A stretch of DNA of 64,000 nt, from positions 372,001-436,000 of the forward strand of contig CAXXHC010000002.1 of assembly GCA_963663525.2 (NCBI GenBank). The letters run 5' to 3'. Shown here in pieces: positions 35,073-42,836 of the stretch. This DNA comes from G963663525 sp963663525. Lineage in GTDB: Bacteria; Myxococcota_A; SURF-8; G963663525. The notes under the pieces are model-generated. The model had not been told where the DNA came from. It did no database searches and saw only the letters and a list, made by a program, of their open reading frames with translations. Every line of letters begins with the position of its first letter. Positions within the stretch are counted from its first letter, which is position 1. A program made the position numbers and the translations under genes.

Positions 35073-36113
35073 CTATTTCGCGCAGTCGAAGGTGAGGTTC
35101 CAGCCGTCCCAGGTGCCTACGTCACCGACCCGGCGGTCGGAAACGGTGAGGGTCCAGGCACCTCGGCGTTCTTTGTCTTTGAAGGCATCCAGCGTATAGG
35201 TTTCGAAAAGTCCCAGGGAATTCAAGTCGTTAACGGATTTGACCGTCGCCGTTTCGCCGTCCGGAGCGGTCAACACAATATGAAGATCGCCGGGAAAACG
35301 GTGCCGGATGGCGACAAACACGCAAGCTCGCCCGACCGTTCCGTCGGCATCCACCTGCTGCACGTCGGCCACTCCGTAGGCGTCGTTGTCCGGGATGTCG
35401 ATCGGCCATGCGTTAAGGCTCGGATCGAGTTCGAATTCGGGCGGATCGACGAAGTGCATCGTCCACCAGATCAACTGCCCGGAGTCGTCCGGCAGGGTGT
35501 CGGTGACGGTCAGAGTCCACACGCCGGGGGCGCGGTCGCCGCGAAAGGCGGTGACGGTCAGCATGTCGAGGATATTGGCCGATCCGTCGGAACTCGGCTC
35601 TATCAGCGTGCTTTTCCGACCCGAAGGACTTTCCAACTTCACTCGCAACTCCCCCCGGAAAGGATGGGCGATCCACAGCGGAATGTGAAGATCCCAGACC
35701 GGCAGGTCGGGACCGTCGATTTCGATGGAAACCTGCGTTGCGCCGGGGTTTGGAAGATCCACCGGGTAGCTCGGCAGGATTTTCGAGAGTTCGGAATACG
35801 GAGACACCGGCGGAGCTTCCTCAAATTCGCCTTCTTCCTCCGCTTCGGGTTCCGGTTCCGGCTCAGGTTCGGGTTCAGGCTCCGGTTCTAGTTCCGGCTC
35901 TAAGTCTTCGTCGAAAAGCTCAATGTCGGTTTCGCCTTCTTCTTCGATAACGGGTTCCGTCTCGTTGGCATCGAGATCCATATCCGTATCGCCGGGGATG
36001 TCACCATCCGCAGGATTTTCCGCGAGATGGCTACTGCAAGCCGTGACGCTGAGGACAATCAAAGCAAGGCAGAACAGGAAAAAAGCTGGGAGGGGCTTGA
36101 GCATGGGGATCAT
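35073..36113 (-). CDS. Lipoprotein with two P/Homo B domains
   Basis: 346 residues from the ATG at 36113 (36104 also possible). Lipobox VTAC; then a linker of Asp/Glu and a run of about ten Glu-Pro pairs (~residues 70-100). Two P/Homo B (proprotein-convertase P) domains follow: LRVKLESPSGRKSTLI ... GVWTLTVTDTLPDDSGQLIWW (~115-225) and LHIVLTAPDGETATV ... GAWTLTVSDRRVGDVGTWDGW (~235-346). In subtilases this beta sandwich stabilises the protease; here it stands without a protease, so it is probably a calcium-dependent binding module at the cell surface. Confidence 0.85.
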   Translation of the reverse strand: MIPMLKPLPAFFLFCLALIVLSVTACSSHLAENPADGDIPGDTDMDLDANETEPVIEEEGETDIELFDEDLEPELEPEPEPEPEPEPEPEAEEEGEFEEAPPVSPYSELSKILPSYPVDLPNPGATQVSIEIDGPDLPVWDLHIPLWIAHPFRGELRVKLESPSGRKSTLIEPSSDGSANILDMLTVTAFRGDRAPGVWTLTVTDTLPDDSGQLIWWTMHFVDPPEFELDPSLNAWPIDIPDNDAYGVADVQQVDADGTVGRACVFVAIRHRFPGDLHIVLTAPDGETATVKSVNDLNSLGLFETYTLDAFKDKERRGAWTLTVSDRRVGDVGTWDGWNLTFDCAK

Positions 36114-36478
36114 CGAGTCCGTATGATTGGGGACGAAAACAAAACGCAACACAGCCTCGAAAATAGCGCAAAAACACGGCGAAAGTCAATAAGGTGCGCA
36201 CGAGACTTGCGTTCGCGTGGGTGCGCATTTCCGTTTTCAGAAATTGTCGTTGGAAATCATGACCACCCGTAAAACGGGTGGTTTACTCCACCCCTATAAG
36301 GGGTGATTACCGGCTAGCGCCTAAAGACGCTAGCCTAAACTTCGTTCAGGCTACATTGCCTTTGCCTCTTTTGCCATCCCTAAAAGGATATTGTACTACT
36401 GCATCATTCGTATTGAATCGATGAGTATTTTCGAGTACAATATCTCCATTTACTGTAGAATATTGAATGGAGAAGATA

Positions 36479-36934
36479 ATGGCCAAATATTATATCGTTC
36501 GTCTCACGGATAAGGAAAGGGAGTACCTTGAGGCTCTGGTGAAAAAAGGGCGCACGGCGGCTTACAAGATCCGTCATGCTCACGTATTGCTGGCGGTGGA
36601 TGCTGACGGTCCGGGCTGGATTGACGAAAAAGCCGCCGAAGCCTACGGATGCCATGCCTCGACGGTGGCCCAGATTCGGCAACGCTTCGTCGAACGCGGA
36701 CTTGAAGGCGCGTTGAATCGAAAGAAGCAGGAGCGTCCTTCCAGAAAACGCAAACTAGACGGCGAGGGAGAGGCCGTTCTGATCGCTCAGGCCTGCTCGC
36801 CGCCACCCGAGGGTCGCTCGCGCTGGAGTTTGAAAATGTTGGCCGACCGCCTTGTGGAGTTAAATGTCGTGGATTCCATCTCGCCTCAAACGGTGATGGA
36901 GACACTTAAAAAAATGAATGTAAGCCTCACCTGA
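36479..36934 (+). CDS. IS630-family transposase, N-terminal frame
   Basis: About 151 residues from the ATG at 36479 (GGAG ahead of it; an ATG 12 bases upstream is also in frame). It holds the winged-helix/helix-turn-helix DNA-binding part (LTDKEREYLEALVKKGRTAAYKIR; AEAYGCHASTVAQIRQRFVERG). The frame ends with a TGA just after an A7 run (36908-36914). A shift of -1 there reads LKKNECKPHLKR, the family consensus, straight into the second frame, so the product is either made by programmed frameshift or transcript slippage, or broken by one base. Confidence 0.85.
   Translation: MAKYYIVRLTDKEREYLEALVKKGRTAAYKIRHAHVLLAVDADGPGWIDEKAAEAYGCHASTVAQIRQRFVERGLEGALNRKKQERPSRKRKLDGEGEAVLIAQACSPPPEGRSRWSLKMLADRLVELNVVDSISPQTVMETLKKMNVSLT
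36908..36914 (+). other. A7 slippage site joining the two IS630 transposase frames
   Basis: Zero frame reads ctt-aaa-aaa-atg; slipping back one base (or adding one A in the transcript) gives aaa-aaa-aat-gaa and continues in the catalytic frame without a gap in the conserved sequence. Confidence 0.55.
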
Positions 36935-36939
36935 AACGG

Positions 36940-37614
36940 ATGTGGTGCATTCCTCCGAAAGCGAATGCCGAATTCGTAGCACGCATGGAAGACGTGCTGG
37001 ATGTGTACAAACGCCCTTACGATCCATCCATGCCCCTGGTGTGCATGGACGAGCAACCGGTGCAGTTGATCCGAGAAACACGGGTTCCGGTCCCCGTCGC
37101 CCCCGGTCATCCGGCTCGGTTCGATTCCGAATACGAACGAAACGGGACGGCGGCGATCTTCCTGTTTACGGAGCCTTTGGGATCGTGGCGGCGGGTGGAA
37201 GCACGCGAGCGCAGGACGAAGAAGGATTGGGCACAGGAAGTCAAAACCTTGCTGGAAGTGGATTATCCGGACGCCGAAAAGGTCGTGCTGGTCATGGATA
37301 ATCTGAACACACACAGCGTCGGTTCGTTGTACGAAGCGTTCGAACCGGAAGAGGCGCGGCGGCTGGCACGCAGATTGGAGATCCATCACACGCCGAAACA
37401 TGGAAGCTGGTTGAATATCGCCGAGTGCGAATTGTCGGCCATGACACGGCAGTGCTTGTCGCGACGGATCGGTGAGATCAACAACATGCGCAAAGAAATC
37501 AAGGCATGGGAACGAAACCGAAACAAATGTCAAATCGGCGTCGACTGGCGTTTCACAACCGAAAATGCTCGTATCAAACTCAAATCTCTATACCCCGCTT
37601 TTCTATCCGAATGA
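36940..37614 (+). CDS. IS630-family transposase, catalytic frame
   Basis: 225 residues from the first ATG in this frame. It carries the DDE catalytic triad: Asp in VCMDEQP, Asp in VLVMDNLNTH and Glu in WLNIAECEL, all intact, in the spacing usual for IS630/Tc1 elements. It has no convincing ribosome-binding site and probably depends on fusion with the upstream frame at the A7 run. Confidence 0.85.
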   Translation: MWCIPPKANAEFVARMEDVLDVYKRPYDPSMPLVCMDEQPVQLIRETRVPVPVAPGHPARFDSEYERNGTAAIFLFTEPLGSWRRVEARERRTKKDWAQEVKTLLEVDYPDAEKVVLVMDNLNTHSVGSLYEAFEPEEARRLARRLEIHHTPKHGSWLNIAECELSAMTRQCLSRRIGEINNMRKEIKAWERNRNKCQIGVDWRFTTENARIKLKSLYPAFLSE

Positions 37615-37618
37615 TCCA

Positions 37619-37801
37619 CTACTTGCCACCCTTAAAAGGGTCTTCGTACTCTTTCACACTTAACTTGTCTTTCAGTATGTCCTGCTTATCCTGCTCTCGG
37701 ATATACTTATTCATGGTCGCTTCATTCAAACCCACCGTACTCACATAGTACCCTTCTGACCAGAAATGACGATTGCCAAACTTGTACTTCAAGTTGGTAT
37801 G
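37619..37801 (-). pseudogene. IS200-family TnpA, C-terminal fragment
   Basis: About 60 residues: HTNLKYKFGNRHFW..GYYVSTVG, then NEATMNKYIREQ with the catalytic Tyr, and the typical ending KEYEDPFKGGK. The N-terminal half including the HUH motif is gone. The TAG stop codon is formed across the IS630 insertion: TA from the target site and G from the IS end. Confidence 0.9.
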
Positions 37802-37808
37802 TTTATCG

Positions 37809-37836
37809 AAAAAAAAGCAGGCTGCGAGGCCTGCTT
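37809..37836 (-). terminator. Terminator of the hmc-rnf operon
   Basis: Minus strand AAAAGCAGGC-CTCGCA-GCCTGCTTTTTTTT: 7-bp GC stem extended by A/T pairs, then a T8 run, 30 bases after the rnfB-fusion stop. Confidence 0.93.
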
Positions 37837-37865
37837 TTATATATCCGGATAAATATGATTTTCCG

Positions 37866-39998
37866 TTAAACCTGCGGCCCCTGCTCTTCGCCTTTTCCCA
37901 GCGCCCATTCGATAATCGACACCTTCTTCGGCTCGCGTTCGTCGTCTTTCGAATAGCAGATGGTGCCGCATTTAAGGCAGCGTTCGGCCTCACGCTCGAT
38001 TTCTTCCTTCGTGAGCGTGAATTCCACTTCCTCGTAGTTCAGAATCCGTTCCGCCGGGTCCAGTTCTTTCAACGTGGCACGGTGGTTGTTGGATTCCACA
38101 CCGTTCAGGCCCGCCAGCATCGAGACCGTCAGCCGGTCATGCTGCATGTTCTTCGGAAGCGTGATTTCCTGCTCGTTCAGGAAAGCGTGAATGGAACGCG
38201 CCGCTTTGCGTCCGCTGCCGATGGCCGTCACCGCAAGCAGTGGACCGGTCAGGCCATCGCCCGCCGCGAAAATCTTCGGGAGGCCGGTCTGGCAGGTGTC
38301 CTCGTTGGCTTCGAGCGTGTTCCAGCGAGTCACGACCAACCCGCGTTCCTTGAGTTCGTCCTCCACGAAAGAGGCGTCCACGCGCTGTCCGATGGCGGCG
38401 ATGATGGCATCCAGTTCGATGAATTTCTCGGAGCCTTCTTTCGGCACGGGGCGTCGGCGTCCCGAAGCGTCCGGCTCGCCAAGCTCCATCTCGATCACTT
38501 CGAGCCCCTTCATGTGCCCGTTTTCGTCGGGGACAACCTTCGTCGGCGCGGTGAGGAACATGAAGTTGATGCCTTCTTCCTGAGCAGCGTGGATTTCCAC
38601 CGGGTTGGCGGGCATTTCTTTCAGGGTTCGGCGATAAATGATGCTCACTTCCTTGGCACCCTCGCGCAACGCCGAACGGGATGCGTCGATGGCCGTGTTG
38701 CCGCCGCCGATGATCGCCACGCGGTCGCCAAGATTTACCTTTTCGCCCTGCTCACGCTTGGCGAGGAAGTGGATGCCGCTCCAGACGCCGGGAAGATCCT
38801 CGCCTTCCACGCGCATCGTGGAATTGACCCAGGCCCCGACCGCCACCAGCACGGCGTCGTAATCGCGCTCCAACTCGCTTAGTTGGATATCTTTGCCCAG
38901 GCAGACACCGGTTTTGGCTTCCACCCCCATATCGAGGATGCATTGGATGTCCCAGTCCAGAATCCGTTTCGGCAGGCGGTATTCGGGAATGCCGTACCGC
39001 AACATGCCGCCCAAATGGTCCTTATTCTCGAAAATCGTCGGACTGTGCCCCAAGCGGCGCAAGAAGTAGGCCGCCGTCAAGCCCGCCGGTCCGCCGCCGA
39101 CAACCGCCACGCGCTTGCCGGTATCGGGTAGACAAGGCAGTTCGAGCGGCCCGTTTTGCGTGCGCTCCCAATCGGCCACGAAGCGCTTGATGGTATTGTG
39201 GTACACCGCATCATCCCCGACGGCTCCGCGTCGGCAGCCTTCCTCGCAAGGAGCCGGGCAGACGCGCCCGCAGACACTCGGCAGCGGGTTGCGGTCTTTG
39301 ATGATGGTCAACGAGGTTTCGTAGTCGCCTTTCGCGGCGGCTTCGATGTAGCCTTGAATATCGATCTGCGCCGGGCAGAGCTGGCGACAGGGGGCGAGGC
39401 ACTCGTCCACCGTGTTGAGGTGGGTGAGGTAGGAGGACAGCGTTTGGATCTGGATCACGTTGTGGGGGCAAACCCGCACGCAGGCACCACAGCCCCGACA
39501 GGCATCGGCGTTGAATTTCGGGTAGCCGTCGTCCCCCATGCGGATGGCGTCGAACGAGCAGGCTTTGACGCACGATCCCAGCCCTAAGCAGCCCTGAGTA
39601 CAGTTCGAATACCCGCCGAAGAGATCGGCCACCGCCTGGCAATCCATCGCGCCATCGTAAAGGAACGTGCTTCCGGCCCGAAGGTTTCCGCCGCAATACG
39701 GCTTAGCCAGCTTGGGTTCCTGTACCGTTACTTCCACACCCATCGCCGCACCCACGGCCTTGGCCGTGTCCGGGCCACCGGCCACGCAGCCATCCACGGG
39801 CGCTTTGCCCTTGACGATCGCCTCGGCCATCGACGAACATCCCGGATAGCCGCACCCGCCGCAATTCGCGCCGGGAAGCGCTTCCTGCACTTCTTCGATA
39901 CGCGGATCGCTTTCCACGTGAAACACCTTCGAAGCGAACGCGAGGCCGACTGCGGCGACGAGTCCCAAAACCACCATTAACGTTGCTGCGCCTAGCAT
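37866..39998 (-). CDS. rnfB: RnfB fused to a GltD/NfnB-like FAD-NAD(P) oxidoreductase
   Basis: 710 residues from the ATG at 39998 (GAGAGG six bases upstream; a GTG two codons earlier overlaps that site). Residues 1-180 are RnfB: one N-terminal TM helix, the four-Cys cluster CGGCGYPGC near 48-56, then two ferredoxin motifs, CLGLGSC..C and CRGCGACVRVCP. Residues ~190-660 are a full glutamate-synthase-beta/NfnB-like module: cysteine-rich entry (CLAPCRQLCP; CGRVCPAPCEEGC), FAD loop VVGGGPAGLTAA at ~298, NAD(P) loop IIGGGNTAID at ~428, and FAAGD near 590. A further Cys pair (CLKCGTIC) lies near the end. The frame is unbroken. Last gene of the hmc-rnf array, followed by a terminator. RnfB normally carries electrons between ferredoxin and the membrane; the fusion adds a pyridine-nucleotide site directly to it. 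Confidence 0.93.
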   Translation of the reverse strand: MLGAATLMVVLGLVAAVGLAFASKVFHVESDPRIEEVQEALPGANCGGCGYPGCSSMAEAIVKGKAPVDGCVAGGPDTAKAVGAAMGVEVTVQEPKLAKPYCGGNLRAGSTFLYDGAMDCQAVADLFGGYSNCTQGCLGLGSCVKACSFDAIRMGDDGYPKFNADACRGCGACVRVCPHNVIQIQTLSSYLTHLNTVDECLAPCRQLCPAQIDIQGYIEAAAKGDYETSLTIIKDRNPLPSVCGRVCPAPCEEGCRRGAVGDDAVYHNTIKRFVADWERTQNGPLELPCLPDTGKRVAVVGGGPAGLTAAYFLRRLGHSPTIFENKDHLGGMLRYGIPEYRLPKRILDWDIQCILDMGVEAKTGVCLGKDIQLSELERDYDAVLVAVGAWVNSTMRVEGEDLPGVWSGIHFLAKREQGEKVNLGDRVAIIGGGNTAIDASRSALREGAKEVSIIYRRTLKEMPANPVEIHAAQEEGINFMFLTAPTKVVPDENGHMKGLEVIEMELGEPDASGRRRPVPKEGSEKFIELDAIIAAIGQRVDASFVEDELKERGLVVTRWNTLEANEDTCQTGLPKIFAAGDGLTGPLLAVTAIGSGRKAARSIHAFLNEQEITLPKNMQHDRLTVSMLAGLNGVESNNHRATLKELDPAERILNYEEVEFTLTKEEIEREAERCLKCGTICYSKDDEREPKKVSIIEWALGKGEEQGPQV

Positions 39999-40059
39999 GT
40001 GCACCTCTCGAATACGGCCCCGTGCATGACGTAACCGCCCGAAAAGAAAACCGTTTCGG

Positions 40060-40632
40060 TTAAATCATTCCTTTGAACGCGAAAAAGGTCAATGACATAA
40101 ATCCTGCGGTGACGAGCCCGATGGCGGTTCCCCGCAGAGGCACCGGAATCGGGGCGAACTCGAAGCGTTCGCGGATTCCGGCGAAAAGAATCAGCGCCAG
40201 TCCGAAACCGGCGGCGGAAGACATGGAAAATACGATGTTTTCCAGCGGTCCGTGCTCGGCCTTGATGCTCAACAGGGCCGCGCCCAGCACCGCGCAGTTG
40301 GTGGTGATGAGCGGCAGGAAAATGCCCAACGCCTGATACATCGCCGGAACCGCTTTACGCAGAAACATCTCGACGAGTTGCACCAGAGCGGCGATCACCA
40401 GAATAAACGCCAGCGTGCGCAGATATTCCAACTCGAACGGCACCAGCAGGTAGTGCTCGACCACCCAAGCGATGAACGAGGCCAGCGTCAGAATGAACAG
40501 TACCGCTCCCGCCATGCCGATGGCGGTGTCCATTTTCTTCGAAACTCCCAGAAACGGGCAGTTGCCCAGAAACTGGGCCAACAGAATGTTGTTGACGAAA
40601 ATGGCGCCGATAATCATCAGGAAATAATCCAT
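40060..40632 (-). CDS. rnfA: Rnf complex subunit RnfA
   Basis: 190 residues, six TM helices. The family signature NNILLAQFLGNCPFLGVS is at residues ~14-31 and TTNCAVLGAA near 108-117; the two Cys in these repeats bind the membrane-embedded [2Fe-2S] cluster between RnfA and RnfE. RnfA and RnfE are homologous, in opposite orientation, and form the ion-translocating core. It lies between rnfE and rnfB. Confidence 0.97.
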   Translation of the reverse strand: MDYFLMIIGAIFVNNILLAQFLGNCPFLGVSKKMDTAIGMAGAVLFILTLASFIAWVVEHYLLVPFELEYLRTLAFILVIAALVQLVEMFLRKAVPAMYQALGIFLPLITTNCAVLGAALLSIKAEHGPLENIVFSMSSAAGFGLALILFAGIRERFEFAPIPVPLRGTAIGLVTAGFMSLTFFAFKGMI

Positions 40633-40697
40633 CGTTCGATTTCCCTTTTATCGTGAAGTTTCGTGAATCGTTGCGTTTCGTTGCATCTTTTGCCCTT

Positions 40698-41306
40698 TTA
40701 TGCCTTGGCCTTGGCGACCTTCGGACGTCCGAGGACGTTCATCACGCCGAGCATCAGACCCAGGCAGACAAACGCGCCGGGAGCCTGCTGCATGAAAGCG
40801 AAAGCTTTGAACTCTGCTCCGAACAGCGGCATTCCCAAAAACGTCCCAGCGCCCAGTACCTCACGCAACGCACCCAACGCGGTGAGCGACAGCGTGAAGC
40901 CAATGCCGATACCGAGACCGTCGGCGGCGGACAGCAAAATGCCGTTTTTGCCCGCAAAGGCTTCAGCCCGACCAAGAATGATACAGTTGACGACAATCAG
41001 CGGGATGAAAATGCCTAAGCTCTGAGAAAGCGAGAAGAAAAACGCCTTCATGAGAATTTCCACCGTCACCACGAAGGTGGCGATCACCACGATGTACGCA
41101 GCGATGCGGACTTCCTTGGGAATCACCTTTCGCAACGCACTGATGAGCATGTTGGACAGGGTGAGCACGAAGACGACCGATCCTCCCATGCCGATGGCGT
41201 TCTCGACGGAAGTCGTCACCGCCAGCGTCGGGCACAGTCCGAGAACCAGCCGAAACGGCGGAATTTCTTTCCAGAGTCCCTTGGTAAATTCCTTAGTAAA
41301 ACCCAT
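40698..41306 (-). CDS. rnfE: Rnf complex subunit RnfE
   Basis: 202 residues, six TM helices, with GLCPTLAVTTSVENAIGMG (~23-41) and IVVNCIILGRAEAFA (~104-118), each holding the conserved Cys of the RnfA/E cluster. It starts MGFTKEFTKGLWKEIPPFRLVLGL, typical of RnfE/NqrD. The C-terminus is Lys/Ala-rich. Confidence 0.97.
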   Translation of the reverse strand: MGFTKEFTKGLWKEIPPFRLVLGLCPTLAVTTSVENAIGMGGSVVFVLTLSNMLISALRKVIPKEVRIAAYIVVIATFVVTVEILMKAFFFSLSQSLGIFIPLIVVNCIILGRAEAFAGKNGILLSAADGLGIGIGFTLSLTALGALREVLGAGTFLGMPLFGAEFKAFAFMQQAPGAFVCLGLMLGVMNVLGRPKVAKAKA

Positions 41307-41326
41307 CGTTTACTCCCGATTCCCGG

Positions 41327-41929
41327 TTACTTGCTCTCGGCCTTCGGCTGATTGGCAACCTTGAGGATTTCGTCTTTATGTTCCTTGTAAAACGCCGTGC
41401 CTTGACGAAGCGCATCGCTGACCGCCCGCGAGGTGATCGTAGCCCCGGAGACGGCATCGATCTGCCCTCCGTCGGCCTTGACTTTGAACACGGTATCTTT
41501 CTTCATGCCGCGAAACTGTTTCAAAAAGGCGTCATCCTTGGCGCGAGTGCCGACGCCCGGCGTTTCGGACATGGTGGTGATTCCAACGCCGATCAGATCG
41601 TCCGTTTTCACGTCGAAACCGATCATCACGCCCACGTCGCCACCGAATCCCTTGCCGGAAGATTCCAGAGCGATTCCGAAGATATTCCCGCCTTTTTTCG
41701 CTGGGAACAGCAAGTGTTTGTCCTTTGGTCCCAGCTTCAATTCGCGGCGGTCGTCGAGCAGGTTGTTGTCGGCCTCGGACATCACCTTTTCGACGGCGGG
41801 CATTTTCATATTCTGCAGAATCTGGACGTCGATGCGGTCCTTGGTTCCGTTGTACAGTCCGCCCAGCGCGACACCGCTGACCAGGCAGATCAGGGACAAC
41901 GAGAGGATCATGCTGACGGCTTTAGGCAT
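41327..41929 (-). CDS. rnfG: Rnf complex subunit RnfG (covalent FMN)
   Basis: 200 residues from the ATG at 41929, which has GGAGAAG upstream; an upstream reading to 42007 lies inside rnfD and is not used. One N-terminal TM helix, then a periplasmic FMN-binding domain; the attachment motif SGATIT (in DAVSGATITSRAV, ~168-180) gives the Thr that carries FMN through a phosphoester bond, added by an ApbE-type enzyme not present in this window. Its start overlaps the rnfD end by eight bases. Confidence 0.95.
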   Translation of the reverse strand: MPKAVSMILSLSLICLVSGVALGGLYNGTKDRIDVQILQNMKMPAVEKVMSEADNNLLDDRRELKLGPKDKHLLFPAKKGGNIFGIALESSGKGFGGDVGVMIGFDVKTDDLIGVGITTMSETPGVGTRAKDDAFLKQFRGMKKDTVFKVKADGGQIDAVSGATITSRAVSDALRQGTAFYKEHKDEILKVANQPKAESK

Positions 41930-42779
41930 AATTCTTCTCCATGGCAATCGGTTTGGGCTGGATGCGGTCGAGCAGCGGGGACAGCAGGTTGCCCAGAAGT
42001 ACGGCAAAGGGAGCGACTTCCATCCAGATGCCGTACACCCGAATCACGGTAATCAGCACTCCGATAATCAGCCCGTACAACACCTGGGCCAGCTTGTTTG
42101 CCGGAGAAGTGGTGTTGTCCGTGGACAGGAAAAACAGAGCCAGCACAGCGTGCCCGGTCATGAGTTGTTCGAGGCAGGTTCCCACCGTTTCAGGATAGAT
42201 CACGTGGAAAATGCCGCCGCTGGCCATCACGCCAACGAAAAAGGCCAGTGGAATCCGCCAGTTGATCCAACGGAAGACCAGCAGAAACAACCCACCAGCC
42301 GTCACCGCATACACCGACCACTCGGAGCCTGTGCCGATGGTTTCCCCACCGATGGGAGCCAGCATCCGGGGCCAGGACAGCAACAGCATCAGGTAGCCGA
42401 TAAGCACCGGATGAAACGCATAACAACCCAGTCCGCCGAAAATCTGCTTGGCGACCACCACGGCCAGCGCCATGCCCAGAACCACCATGTAAAGCGGGAC
42501 ACTGGGAGGCATCAGCAACGTGAACAGCACGCCCATAAGGATCGCGTGTCCGTCCAGTGCGTAAATCGGCTGTTTGAAAATGTGCTGGGTCAGGGCTTCC
42601 ACCAGAACGCCCGTCACCACGGCCAGCAGCAGCACCAGAAAAGCGCGAGGTCCGTGCTGAACCATCGCCACCAGCAAGGCGGGAACCAGCGCCACCACCG
42701 CCATATAATGGCTTTGTACCGTTCCCGCCCCCGCGCGGAGGTGGGGAGAAGGTCCGACCCTGAGTATGTTTTTCGCCAT
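41922..42779 (-). CDS. rnfD: Rnf complex subunit RnfD
   Basis: 285 residues, about nine TM helices. It begins LRVGPSPHLRAGAGTVQSHYM, typical of RnfD/NqrB. The segment FFLSTDNTTSPANK (~220-233) corresponds to the site of the second covalent FMN (Thr in the STDxxTSP pattern). It is shorter than most RnfD proteins by some 40 residues, within the known range. Confidence 0.95.
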   Translation of the reverse strand: MAKNILRVGPSPHLRAGAGTVQSHYMAVVALVPALLVAMVQHGPRAFLVLLLAVVTGVLVEALTQHIFKQPIYALDGHAILMGVLFTLLMPPSVPLYMVVLGMALAVVVAKQIFGGLGCYAFHPVLIGYLMLLLSWPRMLAPIGGETIGTGSEWSVYAVTAGGLFLLVFRWINWRIPLAFFVGVMASGGIFHVIYPETVGTCLEQLMTGHAVLALFFLSTDNTTSPANKLAQVLYGLIIGVLITVIRVYGIWMEVAPFAVLLGNLLSPLLDRIQPKPIAMEKNYA

Positions 42780-42836
42780 TTCGAAACTCCCGAAGATCCG
42801 GCCCGTAAATCTAAAAAGGCCGGGGATTGCGGTACG

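Larger units (their letters stand above)
36399..37619 (+). mobile_element. IS630-family insertion sequence, 1221 bp, TA target
   Basis: Imperfect inverted ends (CTGCATCATTCGTATTGAA at the left; GTGGATCATTCGGATAGAA when the right end is reversed; 15 of 19 match) enclose a two-frame transposase. TA dinucleotides flank it (36397-36398 and 37620-37621), as expected for IS630/Tc1 elements. Joining the flanks restores an uninterrupted IS200 3' region. Confidence 0.88.
36262..37801 (-). mobile_element. IS200/IS605-family remnant, interrupted by an IS630-type element
   Basis: On the minus strand the 3' half of a tnpA (37801-37619) is followed, after the IS630 insertion, by the typical IS200 3' end: AGGGATGG, a hairpin GGCTAGCGTC..GGCGCTAGCC, and the terminal hairpin ACCACCCGT-TTT-ACGGGTGGT (36282-36262). 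The 5' half of tnpA and the left end are missing; the remnant abuts the rnfB terminator. Confidence 0.85.

Noticed and set aside
36940..37614. Second IS630 frame as an independent gene
   Set aside because: It starts in the middle of a conserved region; the consensus continues upstream in the -1 frame, so it is the C-terminal part of one transposase.
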